Source: Methanocellales archaeon
GTDB taxonomy: Archaea > Halobacteriota > UBA148
Assembly (NCBI GenBank): GCA_028715985.1
Contig: JAQUQR010000006.1
Coordinates: 33,667 to 97,666, forward strand
DNA length: 64,000 nucleotides
Direction: 5' to 3'
The translations under genes were made by a program, and so were the position numbers. Below are positions 27,466 through 36,115 of this stretch, piece by piece; position 1 is the stretch's first letter, and each line of letters opens with the position of its first letter. The notes beneath the pieces were generated by a model, which saw only the letters and a program-made list of their open reading frames with translations, searched no databases and was not told the origin of the DNA.

Positions 27466-28675
27466 AAAGCTCACTCCACTCAATTGTTCTTCCCCACTTC
27501 TCAAGTGCCCTCATAAGCTCTGGATGCTCTAATGCATACTTCTCCAATGGAATATTTTTCCTTGCTGCATCAACCGCTTGGCGCATTGCCTTAGCACCTG
27601 CGATCGTCCCATCTGGATGACCATGGATGCCTCCACCAGCCTGTAAAACTACATCGTTTCCAAAAGCGTTAATCTCATAGGGCACTAAGCCTGGGTGAAG
27701 GCCACCCGATGCAACGGGAAAGACATTCTTGAAACCATGCCAGTCGCTCTTTAGGAAGTCATTGATCTCCTTTACGCCTTCAATGTCCCTCTCCATTTTG
27801 CCTGTGGCTGTTCCTGTATGCAGCTGGTCCCCACCGCACAGCCTAACAAGAACCGCCAAGGGGAGCATCGCTATGCCGTGTTTTTTATTCCTCGTAATTG
27901 CACCATGCATCGTTCTGTGCACATGTATCGGGAGGTTTACAGACTTATCCTCTCTCAAGGTCTTGAGTGCAGAGAAACCAGCGGTCAGAACATCAATCAT
28001 AAGCATGTTCGCTCCGTGTTCCATTGCTAGGTCTGCACGCTCAAGTATCTCTTCTGCTCCAACGGTAATGTTCACTGCGTAAAGAACCGTCCTATCACTT
28101 TCCTCCTTTATCTTGTCGAGCCTTTCCATGACATTCTCCAATCTTTCCACCATGGGGCAGAATGCCTGATCGGTCAGGGTCTCATCATCCTTTATTAGGT
28201 CACATCCCCCTATGCCGGCATTATAAGCGACTTCTGCAGTTTCTTTAGGGCTGAGACCTACCTTGGGCTTGATGATGGTTCCTACGTGCGCTCTCCCCTC
28301 ACTCACCGTTCCAACCTTTTTCCGTACCCCCTCTATACCAAAGCGGGGGCCTTTAAATTCCCTTACAAAGCTTTTTGGAAGCTTGATGTCGAGGAGTCTG
28401 ACATTTTTGAGTGCCCCCAAACCAAAGAGGTTGCCAGCAACGGTGGCAAGGAACTGGGGTATGTTATAGACCTCGAACAAATCAATTGGAAATTCGATCT
28501 TCACCTTCGAGCCGTCAATCTCAAGGACCCTCGCACCTAATCGTTCATCTACCTCTTTTTCCTTGGTTGAGATGTCTGTCCATGTGCCAGTTGACTGCTC
28601 TGCTGCAATAGCCCTTGCAGCTTTCTCTATTGGCAGAGAGCTCTCGACATAATAGGTGCATTCTACAAACTCCAT
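27455..28675 (-). CDS. rbcL: Form III ribulose-bisphosphate carboxylase
   Basis: Carboxylates ribulose 1,5-bisphosphate made from nucleotides, giving two 3-phosphoglycerates. 406 residues, shorter than plant or form I enzymes (~470). Catalytic residues are in place: K136/K138 in IIKPKVG, the carbamylated Lys162 with Asp164 and Glu165 in LIKDDET, His252 and the HVHRTMHG segment, loop-6 lysine K294 in HTGTATGKMER, and the phosphate loops SGGLHPG and AGGGIHGHPDG. Both ends overlap neighbours: 13 bases with the isomerase gene and 11 with deoA. There is no phosphoribulokinase, so an AMP-recycling role rather than a Calvin cycle is expected. Confidence 0.97.
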   Translation of the reverse strand: MEFVECTYYVESSLPIEKAARAIAAEQSTGTWTDISTKEKEVDERLGARVLEIDGSKVKIEFPIDLFEVYNIPQFLATVAGNLFGLGALKNVRLLDIKLPKSFVREFKGPRFGIEGVRKKVGTVSEGRAHVGTIIKPKVGLSPKETAEVAYNAGIGGCDLIKDDETLTDQAFCPMVERLENVMERLDKIKEESDRTVLYAVNITVGAEEILERADLAMEHGANMLMIDVLTAGFSALKTLREDKSVNLPIHVHRTMHGAITRNKKHGIAMLPLAVLVRLCGGDQLHTGTATGKMERDIEGVKEINDFLKSDWHGFKNVFPVASGGLHPGLVPYEINAFGNDVVLQAGGGIHGHPDGTIAGAKAMRQAVDAARKNIPLEKYALEHPELMRALEKWGRTIEWSELYGK

Positions 28676-29607
28676 TCGCTCATCTCCCTAAATTCTTTCT
28701 CAATTAAATCATAAGCGGCATGAGGTGCAATTACCCCCTTCTCGGTGATTATGGCATCTATGTACTCTGCTGGTGTGGCGTCAAATACAGGGTTGCGGAA
28801 CTTCACCTTGGAAAATTTTTTTGGGTTTACAATCTCACTCACATCTCTTTCCTCAATTTGAACGAGTTCACCTCTCAAACTCTCAGGGGAGAATTTGTAT
28901 ATCTCTGCACAGACGTAGAACGGAATCCTTGCCTCATGAGCAGCCAGTGCGATCTGCGATGTTCCGATCTTGTTAATCACCGCGCCATTAGAGCAGACGG
29001 TGTCTGCACCTACGAACACAGACTTTATATCTTCATCTTCGATGATATACCTCACGGCAGAGTCTACGATCAGGGTGACATCAACACCATTCTTTGCTAG
29101 CTCCTTTGCCGTCAAATAGCCTTGATTCCAGGGTCTAGTCTCTGTGGCGAATGTCCTGATCTTTTTTCCATCTTTGTGTGCTTGTAGGATCGCCGCAAGA
29201 GAGGCGGAACTATTACAGTGTGTCAGTAGGGTATCAGAATCTTCAATCCTTTTCGAGCCATAAATTCCGATTGTCTCAACGGCCTTCAATGAATTTTTAA
29301 TGAACTTATCCGCTTCACTCTTTACGCTTTCTTTAAATTCGTTCACAGTCTTCCCGCTCGATCCTTGGAGGGTCAAGCGTAGGGCATTTCTCAGCGATAT
29401 CGCGGTTGGTCTCGTATTCAGCAGTGCTCTTGCCCCTTCTGTTAATAGTTTTTTGAGCTCTTCTAAATCATCTTCATCGTAACTTTCAGCAAGCTCTTTT
29501 ATTGTTTCGGCAGCAAACCTCGCGATCTTTCCCGCCCCTCTAATGCGCATTGTGTGAATTTTCTTTGCGTTCTCGTTAAACTCATCCGGAAGGACTATTT
29601 TCTTCAT
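28663..29607 (-). CDS. Ribose 1,5-bisphosphate isomerase
   Basis: Isomerises ribose 1,5-bisphosphate to ribulose 1,5-bisphosphate, connecting AMP phosphorylase to RuBisCO. 314 residues, eIF2B-alpha/MtnA-related fold: helical N-terminus followed by THCNSSASLAAI, ETRPWNQGYLTAKELA, a GADTVCSNGAVINKIGT metal/substrate region (Cys and Asp characteristic of the isomerase) and FDATPAEYIDAIITEKG. First gene of the operon and co-translated with rbcL (13-base overlap). The genuine regulatory eIF2B subunits are excluded by the Cys/Asp pair and by context. Confidence 0.93.
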   Translation of the reverse strand: MKKIVLPDEFNENAKKIHTMRIRGAGKIARFAAETIKELAESYDEDDLEELKKLLTEGARALLNTRPTAISLRNALRLTLQGSSGKTVNEFKESVKSEADKFIKNSLKAVETIGIYGSKRIEDSDTLLTHCNSSASLAAILQAHKDGKKIRTFATETRPWNQGYLTAKELAKNGVDVTLIVDSAVRYIIEDEDIKSVFVGADTVCSNGAVINKIGTSQIALAAHEARIPFYVCAEIYKFSPESLRGELVQIEERDVSEIVNPKKFSKVKFRNPVFDATPAEYIDAIITEKGVIAPHAAYDLIEKEFREMSEWSL

Positions 29608-29813
29608 TCACTCTTATGTAAGAACAAGGGCATTTAACCTTTTTTGCCAGTTATTTTTTTTGTTGAAGTAATTTTTCTTTATTCTAATTTTATATGTGAC
29701 CAGCTTATTATTCAAATTCGCGGCATTAATAACAATCTCTGGATTTGTGGCAAGGTGGATTGATGGACGGACGAAGGTAATAAGCCGTTAGTCGAAGTCG
29801 AACTATTCTAAAA
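29608..29813. other. Intergenic, T-rich, no gene seen
   Basis: 206 bases upstream of the AMP operon and downstream of the CDF-like gene. It presumably contains the promoter of the isomerase-rbcL-deoA operon; AT-rich runs are present but I cannot single out a TATA box. Confidence 0.4.
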
Positions 29814-30410
29814 TCAGTCTTCTTCAATTAGTAACTCTTTTCCTTCTCTTACGAGGTAAAACACGATTATCAAGCCCACAATTGGGTCAGCATACCAAAA
29901 ATTAAAGAAATATCTGCCTGCTAAACCCAAAAGTAATGCGACAGATAATGTAGAGCAAACAAAAGTCTCCTTTGAATCGGCAATCAAAGATTTCAAATTT
30001 AGCTGTATGCCAATCTTCCTTTTCTTTAATCCGAGAATGGGCATTATAACTATTGACATAAGTGCAATTATGATTCCTGCTAGTGAAGGATCAGGAATTT
30101 CTTTTGTTACTATCTTTTTAATTGACTCAAATAGAACATAAGCAGCCAATACCAAAAAAGTTATACCAACAAACCTTGTTGCTCTTTTTTCAATTTTTTC
30201 CTCCTCTTCTGGCGTAAGCTTATTATGTTTTTGCAGTCTCCAGATCAGGACAAAACCCGAAAGCGATTCAACGATACTGTCCAATCCGAAACCAACTAAA
30301 GCAATACTGTTTGCAAGACTTCCAAAAGTAATTGAAGCGATCGCCTCTATAATGTTGTATATGACTGTAAAGTACTCCAAATGCAACGCTTTATTATACT
30401 GACTATCCAT
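29814..30410 (-). CDS. Cation diffusion facilitator-like membrane protein, short
   Basis: 198 residues (start MDSQYNKALHLEYF, 30410) with five to six hydrophobic segments. It matches the membrane part of CDF transporters: GFGLDSIVESLSGF and LIADSKETFVCSTLSVALLL carry the metal-site aspartates of helices 2 and 5. The C-terminal cytoplasmic metal-binding domain of normal CDF proteins (another ~90 residues) is absent; the gene ends right after the last helix (VREGKELLIEED). This short form is a known subfamily. Substrate cannot be read from the sequence. It is a single gene with no close neighbours. Confidence 0.8.
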   Translation of the reverse strand: MDSQYNKALHLEYFTVIYNIIEAIASITFGSLANSIALVGFGLDSIVESLSGFVLIWRLQKHNKLTPEEEEKIEKRATRFVGITFLVLAAYVLFESIKKIVTKEIPDPSLAGIIIALMSIVIMPILGLKKRKIGIQLNLKSLIADSKETFVCSTLSVALLLGLAGRYFFNFWYADPIVGLIIVFYLVREGKELLIEED

Positions 30411-30639
30411 GGATAGTGACTCCAAAGGTGGAATTTTGTCTGACTACTTATATCTAATCCCTCTAAAAAGATTCTTACTGTTTTATTACTACCCTATCAT
30501 TGACTTCATCAAGGGATTGTGTTATGGTACCCTTTTTGAACCTCTTTGTTCATCCTTCTCTGGTTTAGCTACAATCAATATCTCAAAAATCTATGTATGT
30601 CGGCTCGTCGGAGAGATTTATTAAGAAAGGTGCCTGAAT
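30411..30639. other. Intergenic, no gene seen
   Basis: About 230 bases between the CDF-like gene and the DUF357 gene. A short plus-strand frame here has no ribosome-binding site and I do not accept it. Confidence 0.4.
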
Positions 30640-30885
30640 TTACTTCAGATATCTGAGTTTCTTGCCAATCTCGAGCAACGCCCAAGCCCATATCAAACAT
30701 TCAAAACTTTTTATGAGATCCCCCTTCTCAAGAAAGTACTCCGAGTCTTTGCGATATGCTAGGATATCTTCTAGGAGGCTTTTACCTTCCTCATCACAGG
30801 GTTTGGTTGTTGGGAGTATCTCATCAAGCTTGCAGGTCCATTTTTCGATCTCCTCAGAGAGCTCGCTTTCAAGCATAAATTCCAT
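30640..30885 (-). CDS. DUF357 family protein
   Basis: An 81-residue all-helical acidic protein. The pattern EEIEKWTCKLDEIL, EGKSLLEDILAYRKDSEYFLE and SFECLIWAWALLEIGKKL matches the archaeal DUF357 family, whose members are 70-90 residues long and have no known biochemical role. The ATG at 30885 has GAGTGATAGAAT in front; an ATG three codons on is an alternative. It stands alone, so context gives no clue. Confidence 0.8.
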   Translation of the reverse strand: MEFMLESELSEEIEKWTCKLDEILPTTKPCDEEGKSLLEDILAYRKDSEYFLEKGDLIKSFECLIWAWALLEIGKKLRYLK

Positions 30886-31109
30886 ATTCTATCACTCACT
30901 CAGTTAGTTTAAGGTTTATGGGTGAGTATATTTTCCTTTGTTGCGTGGTGTTATACGGCTGATAAGGTGTACCTGTTTTGTCGGTGATTGCCCTTCTCAG
31001 ATGAGTCACTTCCATTTTTGATCAGCCTATTTTCTAAGTAAATTTCATAGCATCCTAGAGCTGGGGTCAAATAAAGGATGAGCATACTACCTAAAAAACA
31101 TAAAAAGAA

Positions 31110-32219
31110 TCATTGATATAACTCATCCTTCAGATTATTTGCCTGTTCAACCAATCTATTCCAACATTCCTCTTTATCTGCTCCAGATGCCAGGATCGAA
31201 CAGATGGGCTGTCCTTTATCGATCCTTTCACCCGGATGCGGAATATCCTTAAACTTGCCAATCCACTTGCTGGTATCTGGCAAGATGATATCCTTCTCAG
31301 CATAGAGGATGGCATTCCCCCAAGTTTTTGTAGCCTCTCCTTCAAAATGTGGCAATTCACCGCAGAAGGACCTCACATGTAAATCAAAGAGGTTTATATC
31401 ATAAGCATTCTCGATGATGCCCATTGATGCCTGGAATCTAGGGTTCACCTCTAAGACATAGATCTTGCCATCCCTCAATATGAAATCAATGCCATTGCTG
31501 CCTTTCAGCCCAAACCTTTTTGTGATCTGACTGCATATTTCGTTGATCTTCTGCACCTCCTTTAAAGGCGTAATATTACCGCAGTACCAGAATTTTTTGG
31601 CACCGAACTCCTCTTTGCCCACCAACTGCTCGTTAACAGCTAGGACTTCACTATTGGCACCGTCGGAAATGAAAGAGGCAGAGCAATATTTTCCTTTTAG
31701 ATACTTCTGTAAAAAAAATGACTTTTTGATTTTGGAGCTTTTTTTGTATGTCTTTATTTGGGTGCCACCACTGCCTTTGAGTGGCTTTAACAGGTAACTT
31801 CCGTGAACATTTTTAACATCAAAGATAGTCTCAGGATAATCAATCCCCTCCCTTGACAGAAAATCAAAAAAAGTGATCCAGTCTCTCACCCCTGAAACGG
31901 TTTTTGAGCTGTTTCCGATAACAATGCACTCTCTCTCAAATTCCTTGATTATCTGGGGGTGGTTTTCAAAGGGCGAGGAATAAACGATAGCATCAAAGTC
32001 CAAGTCCTGTGATGCCAGAAAAAGATCATTCGGATCGAAAATTTCCCGATGAAAAAGTGAATGATTCTCGCATATCCTCTTTTGGTCAAGGTCTCCAAAA
32101 TAGTCGAGAGTGATGAAATTATAGTTGCTCTTAATAGCGGACTCTGCCATCTGCCTTGTGGACAGCCCTATTAGCAGTAACTTCTTTCCAAAAAACTTAT
32201 TTTTAGATGGGTCAGTCAC
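31110..32219 (-). CDS. ATP-grasp carboligase-like enzyme (COG2232 type)
   Basis: 369 residues. N-terminal Rossmann-like part (KKLLLIGLSTRQMAESAIKS) followed by an ATP-grasp domain: GSYLLKPLKGSGGTQIKTY is the ATP-binding lysine/glycine loop, and KIYVLEVNPRFQASMGIIE carries the metal-binding E-x-N. A C-terminal ~70-residue domain (GERIDKGQPICSILASG) looks like a biotin-carboxylase C-domain. Related archaeal and methylotroph proteins occur in tetrahydromethanopterin-associated gene sets, which suggests a ligase step in coenzyme synthesis, but the substrate is unknown. No operon partner is visible. Confidence 0.8.
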   Translation of the reverse strand: MTDPSKNKFFGKKLLLIGLSTRQMAESAIKSNYNFITLDYFGDLDQKRICENHSLFHREIFDPNDLFLASQDLDFDAIVYSSPFENHPQIIKEFERECIVIGNSSKTVSGVRDWITFFDFLSREGIDYPETIFDVKNVHGSYLLKPLKGSGGTQIKTYKKSSKIKKSFFLQKYLKGKYCSASFISDGANSEVLAVNEQLVGKEEFGAKKFWYCGNITPLKEVQKINEICSQITKRFGLKGSNGIDFILRDGKIYVLEVNPRFQASMGIIENAYDINLFDLHVRSFCGELPHFEGEATKTWGNAILYAEKDIILPDTSKWIGKFKDIPHPGERIDKGQPICSILASGADKEECWNRLVEQANNLKDELYQ

Positions 32220-32385
32220 AGATCACTATTTGTCTTGATGGGCATTTATTAGTTCCTATTGGGTAACGGTCAGACCCTTGTTTTGCTTGTTTAGTGATTT
32301 CTACTTATGGGCAACTACTTTGACAATATATTAAGAGGCTTGAAATTAATAGACGATTAAGAGAGCACGGGAGAGATAAATTAAA

Positions 32386-33405
32386 ATGAAAAAGATGGTT
32401 GCTGTTATCTTTTTGTTGACTTTGATCACATGTGTTTTTGCAGGATGTGTCGAAGAGGGGGCAGTTAAGCCAACTCCGATTCAGTCCCCGAGAGTTGAAA
32501 CTGCTCCTACGCCTACTCCAACACTAGCCCCTACTTCCGTATCAACACTGCCACCCACTCCAGCATCAATACCTGCACCAACACCATCCCCCACCCCTAA
32601 GCCAACATTAGAGGCAACACCATTACCCCTTCCAGCTCCAGGACCTACGAGAGTTGTGAGGTTTGGATCAGTCGAGCCCATTACCTGTGCGAGTGATGAG
32701 AAAGTTGATATCACGCTATCCTTTACCAACGAAGCGTCAGAACCTCGCATAATGAGTCCATTTCCTCCGAAAATCAACATTGAGCGGCCCAATGTAGCCT
32801 CCCCCGATGACATAATTTGCTCGTTCCAGGCTGGTGCCAAGAAGATCCAATTGGAACCTGGGGAGACGATAACTTATGATTTTGTCTGGGACCAGCGGGA
32901 TGATGACGGGCAGCAGGTGGACTTCGGGTGGTATGGAGTTGAAGTGACTGTCGTCAGCAGAAAACTCTCAGAAACAGTGGAGGGGTCAGTACGTGGCTGG
33001 GCCACCAGGGTGCTCATCCTGCCACCACAGGGCGTGATGGAGAAGACAATCGAGATAAATCAATCCCAAACGGTAGCTGGAATCACTTTTGTTTTGAATC
33101 GGGTGGAAATGACCGCTACGGGAATGACAGTCTATGCATTCAATACGCCACCAGATTATGGTCTGCCTCAAGGTCCGATGCTGCCCCCGCCTCAACTCAT
33201 GATCCATGCAGAGGCCGAGTACAGCTTGGATGGCATCCCCGTGAAGAAGACGGGTCCTTCTGGAATTCGTTTTCTCGAAAATGGAATGCAGCATACTTGG
33301 GATTACCTTGACCCGGTGCCCAGCGATGCTAAAGAGCTTGTCTTCACCATAACCAAGCTCGGTGACTGGGAGGGTCCCTGGGAGTTCAAGGTGCCACTGG
33401 AGTAA
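32386..33405 (+). CDS. Lipoprotein with Pro/Thr-rich linker, copy 1
   Basis: 339 residues, exported and lipid-anchored: signal peptide MKKMVAVIFLLTLITC with lipobox VFAGC (cysteine ~21). Then a low-complexity Pro-Thr/Ser-Ala linker of ~70 residues that probably spans the S-layer, then an immunoglobulin-like domain like the BsuPI proteinase-inhibitor fold (DITLSFTNEASEPRIMSPFP, VWDQRDDDGQQ), and a second beta domain (GITFVLNRVEMTATGMTVYAF) resembling DUF5643. Ribosome-binding site GGGAGAGATAAATTAAA. Its C-terminus EGPWEFKVPLE is shared with the paralogue downstream. Role unknown; surface binding is an inference. Confidence 0.8.
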   Translation: MKKMVAVIFLLTLITCVFAGCVEEGAVKPTPIQSPRVETAPTPTPTLAPTSVSTLPPTPASIPAPTPSPTPKPTLEATPLPLPAPGPTRVVRFGSVEPITCASDEKVDITLSFTNEASEPRIMSPFPPKINIERPNVASPDDIICSFQAGAKKIQLEPGETITYDFVWDQRDDDGQQVDFGWYGVEVTVVSRKLSETVEGSVRGWATRVLILPPQGVMEKTIEINQSQTVAGITFVLNRVEMTATGMTVYAFNTPPDYGLPQGPMLPPPQLMIHAEAEYSLDGIPVKKTGPSGIRFLENGMQHTWDYLDPVPSDAKELVFTITKLGDWEGPWEFKVPLE

Positions 33406-33413
33406 TCCAAGCT

Positions 33414-33572
33414 ATGGAAATGTGGCAAGATGAGCTTTGCGACGGCAATTCCTCACATAGTCCTCTTAAGTTTGGATTCCGAGCCAAGGATTATAGGGTT
33501 ATCTGGGAGTTCAATGAGAGGATGGGCGAATGGACTGTGGTATTGGAGGAGACTGAGCTAATCGTTGATTAA
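33414..33572 (+). pseudogene. Short frame between the two lipoproteins, likely a gene tail
   Basis: 52 codons starting MEMWQDELCDGNSSH eight bases after the first lipoprotein stop and ending VVLEETELIVD. The interior KFGFRAKDYRVIWEFNERMG followed by EWTVV is clearly protein-like, but there is no ribosome-binding site and no signal peptide. Best explained as the 3' remnant of a third, deleted gene, or as a C-terminal extension cut off by a stop codon. Confidence 0.4.
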
Positions 33573-33636
33573 CCATTGTTTTAATAATGTGAGGATACAT
33601 AGGGATTATCATAGGGGATCAGGGAGGTCAATTAAA

Positions 33637-34674
33637 ATGAAAAAAGCAGTGGCCATTTTGCTTTTTTTGGCTTTGATTACATGTGCTTTTTCAGGGTGTG
33701 TTGGAGAGAAGGCAGTCACTCCAACTCCAACACCGATGCCCACTCCGGTTCCAACTCCAACTCAGACATCTACACCCACTCCAACTTCTACACCAGTCAA
33801 AAGGGTTGAAGCTACTCCCACAATAACACCAGTACCAACACCGGTCCCGCCACCTGTCCCCACGCCTGCCATTGCACCACTACCGAGACCAACTCCTCAG
33901 CCCCCGCTGAATATAGAGGCGAAGCCCTCACAACCTTACTATCTACCCGGAGAGCCAGTTGAGATTGAGTTCTCGTTTACCAATACAATACTAGAGTCGA
34001 TTACGTTGAGCCCGTTTCCTCCAGAAATACAGGTCACATCGCCCAGAACGCATGAAATAGTTCGCTCGTTTGTACCTGGTGCCCAAGAGCTAGAGCTAGG
34101 ACCTGGCAAGGTAATGAGCCATACCTTAGCATGGGACCAGCGAGAAGATAGTGGTGAACAGGTATCAACGGGCTGGTACTACATCGATGCCAAGAACATC
34201 ACTGTCACTAAAGCAAACCCACCCCAAAAAACTGGACTCGATTTTGGTACCATAGCCAAGGTGCTGATTCAGTTCCCTCAGGGAGCTATGAATAAGACTA
34301 TCGATGTAAACCAGTCTCAGACGTTGAACGACATTACTATCACCTTGGAGTGGGTCGAGCTATCGGCGATGGGGGTAAGCTTCTATGCCTTTACCATTCC
34401 GCCAAGCTACAGCCCCACTCAACCTCAAGGCCCTCCTATTCCCACACCACCCCCATACATGGTTCCTGTCCATGCCCAGTATGACGTAGACGGCTTCACC
34501 AAGGACGCGGGATATTCTGGTATTGGTATTCACGAGAACGGGATAAAACTAACATGGGGACACTATGAGGGACACCTTGACCCAGTGCCCAGCGATGCTA
34601 AAAAGCTTACCTTTATCATCACCAGCTTCGGCGACATGGAAGGTCCTTGGGAGTTCAAGGTGCCACTGGAGTAA
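33637..34674 (+). CDS. Lipoprotein with Pro/Thr-rich linker, copy 2
   Basis: 345 residues. I start it at the ATG at 33637 (AGGGAGGTCAATTAAA upstream), not at an upstream frame extension, because this gives a signal peptide MKKAVAILLFLALITC with lipobox AFSGC. Layout is the same as copy 1: Pro-Thr linker (PTPTPMPTPVPTPTQTSTPT and more), BsuPI-like Ig domain (VEIEFSFTNTILESITLSPFP, AWDQREDSGEQ) and a C-terminal beta domain ending EGPWEFKVPLE. Sequence identity to copy 1 is moderate, so the duplication is not recent. Confidence 0.8.
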   Translation: MKKAVAILLFLALITCAFSGCVGEKAVTPTPTPMPTPVPTPTQTSTPTPTSTPVKRVEATPTITPVPTPVPPPVPTPAIAPLPRPTPQPPLNIEAKPSQPYYLPGEPVEIEFSFTNTILESITLSPFPPEIQVTSPRTHEIVRSFVPGAQELELGPGKVMSHTLAWDQREDSGEQVSTGWYYIDAKNITVTKANPPQKTGLDFGTIAKVLIQFPQGAMNKTIDVNQSQTLNDITITLEWVELSAMGVSFYAFTIPPSYSPTQPQGPPIPTPPPYMVPVHAQYDVDGFTKDAGYSGIGIHENGIKLTWGHYEGHLDPVPSDAKKLTFIITSFGDMEGPWEFKVPLE

Positions 34675-34687
34675 TATAAGTTATTGC

Positions 34688-34745
34688 ACAAACAAAAAAT
34701 ACCTCAGCTAAATGCATTTTTTGTGTTATGTCTAGGATTTATTTG
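34688..34745 (+). repeat. Dispersed ~60-bp repeat, copy 1
   Basis: Similar to 39592-39651: both have cagctaaatgc / aagctaaacatg followed by a divergent centre and the common end tctaggatttatttg. Identity by eye is about 70 percent, with the 3' 15-17 bases identical. Confidence 0.5.
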
Positions 34746-34806
34746 GTCTTGGAAAAAGGCGTTTCTCACGGATCTGGAACTATGGAAGTGCTTGATAGAG
34801 AGTAAT

Positions 34807-34840
34807 ATTGCAAAAAGTCTAATGAAGCAAGGATTGAAAA
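34807..34840 (+). repeat. Solitary type A CRISPR repeat
   Basis: attgcaaaaagtctaatgaa then gcaaggattgaaaa; 34 bases matching the type A repeat of the array at 24.5 kb with about three changes. No companion copy or spacer-sized spacing nearby. Third location of this repeat in the window. Confidence 0.65.
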
Positions 34841-35094
34841 ACGAGGAGATCAAAAGTAGAGTGCCAGAGAATCTAACACTTTTTAATTTATAATAAAATT
34901 TCTAGTAACCCAGAGTTATCTACCGAAATATATCGCCCCAAAGGGCATCAAAAAATGTTTAGGTACCTGATGAGCCAGGAGGTCTAGCTCCTGGCATAAA
35001 TAGCGTATGAATCCAGATTGAAGGAGCCAACAAAAAGATATCAACCAAGCAAAAAGACTATTAACCATCTTGAAATAGATTAGTATTTTTTAAT

Positions 35095-35292
35095 TTAACT
35101 GCTCTTGATCTTCTCAAGCGCAATCTCCAATTTATTGTTAGATTTTTCAGCATAATCTATAGCTAGCTCTAATTCATTCAATATCTTGAGTTCTCTGCCT
35201 TCTTCTGCTATTTCTCTTAATTTGTTTATATGGCTTTTATTATGCTCAATATTATGTTCCAGTAGTATTCTTAATCTCTTTTTGCCTGCCAT
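35095..35292 (-). CDS. Small helical protein at an ABC transporter locus
   Basis: 65 residues, MAGKKRLRILLEHNIEHNKS followed by two more helices with heptad-like leucines. The pair HNIEHNKSHINKL offers several histidines that could bind a metal. I recall similar short proteins next to archaeal nickel/cobalt uptake genes, but cannot verify this. It lies 30 bases downstream of the ABC ATPase gene on the same strand and is probably the last gene of that operon. Confidence 0.6.
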   Translation of the reverse strand: MAGKKRLRILLEHNIEHNKSHINKLREIAEEGRELKILNELELAIDYAEKSNNKLEIALEKIKSS

Positions 35293-35322
35293 TTAACGAT
35301 CTCTCTATTGCCTTCTGAACAC

Positions 35323-36114
35323 CTATAATTTGCTATCTATCGTAGAAATTGGGATAATATTGAAGGATTTTGATCTTTTGTTATAGTTGTATTCTACCTC
35401 AATATTATAAACATCTTCAATATTTTCTCTCGTAAGAACCTCTTGAGGTTTGCCTATCGCATGTATTTTACTTGAGTTAATAAGCATAAGTCTATCACAA
35501 TATCGATTTGCCAAATTGAGGTCATGAGAGACCAAAACAACTATCAACCTGTTCTTTCTGGCCAACCTTTTAATCAACTCTAAAACTTCTAATTGGTGGT
35601 TTATATCTAAATGTAATGTTGGCTCATCTAACAACAATATTTTCGGTTCCTGTGTTAATGCCCTTGCAATGATTATGCGCTGTTTTTCACCCCCACTAAC
35701 TTCATCTATCAGCCTATCAGCTAAATGCTGAGTATTGGTTATTCTCATGGCGTTTTTTGCTACCTCCAAGTCTTTCGATGTTTCCCGATCTAATCTGCCT
35801 AAATGAGGCGTTCTGCCCATTAAAACTATATCAAAAACAGTAAATGGAAAATGTATCGTGGCGTTCTGTGGGACAACACCAATATTCTTGGCAATCTCTT
35901 TTCTATCTAATTCCAATATATCCTCTTTATCTAAGAAAATGGTGCCTATTTTAGGCTTTAATACCCTATTTATGCATCTGAGTAGTGTTGTCTTTCCCGA
36001 GCCATTAGGTCCAGTTACACCCAAAATCTCCCCTTCATTTACTTCAAACGTAATGTTATCCAACGCCTTGACACTGTCGTAAGAGAAACTAATACCCTTT
36101 ATATCGAGCTTCAT
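35323..36114 (-). CDS. ABC transporter ATPase, FecE/BtuD type
   Basis: 263-residue ATPase that powers an import permease. Walker A GPNGSGKTTLLRC, signature VSGGEKQRIIIARAL, Walker B PKILLLDEPTLHLD and the H-loop VLVSHDLNLANRY are all intact. It belongs to the iron-siderophore/cobalamin/haem family (long C-terminal tail of ~40 residues). One base separates it from the permease gene. Substrate is discussed under the binding protein. Confidence 0.95.
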   Translation of the reverse strand: MKLDIKGISFSYDSVKALDNITFEVNEGEILGVTGPNGSGKTTLLRCINRVLKPKIGTIFLDKEDILELDRKEIAKNIGVVPQNATIHFPFTVFDIVLMGRTPHLGRLDRETSKDLEVAKNAMRITNTQHLADRLIDEVSGGEKQRIIIARALTQEPKILLLDEPTLHLDINHQLEVLELIKRLARKNRLIVVLVSHDLNLANRYCDRLMLINSSKIHAIGKPQEVLTRENIEDVYNIEVEYNYNKRSKSFNIIPISTIDSKL

Positions 36115-36115
36115 A

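Larger units (their letters stand above)
34675..35094. other. Gene-poor stretch with a solitary CRISPR repeat and hairpin
   Basis: 420 bases without a gene I accept. Contents: one copy of a ~60-base dispersed repeat (34688-34745), a lone type A CRISPR repeat (34807-34840) and a perfect hairpin with 8-base arms gccaggag / ctcctggc (34974-34995). A 69-codon frame spans the CRISPR repeat and is not credible. Confidence 0.5.

Noticed and set aside
30409..30624. 71-codon plus-strand frame
   Set aside because: Low-complexity hydrophobic frame across the CDF promoter region; no ribosome-binding site.
34684..34893. 69-codon frame
   Set aside because: It runs through a solitary CRISPR repeat and a dispersed repeat; coding character is poor.
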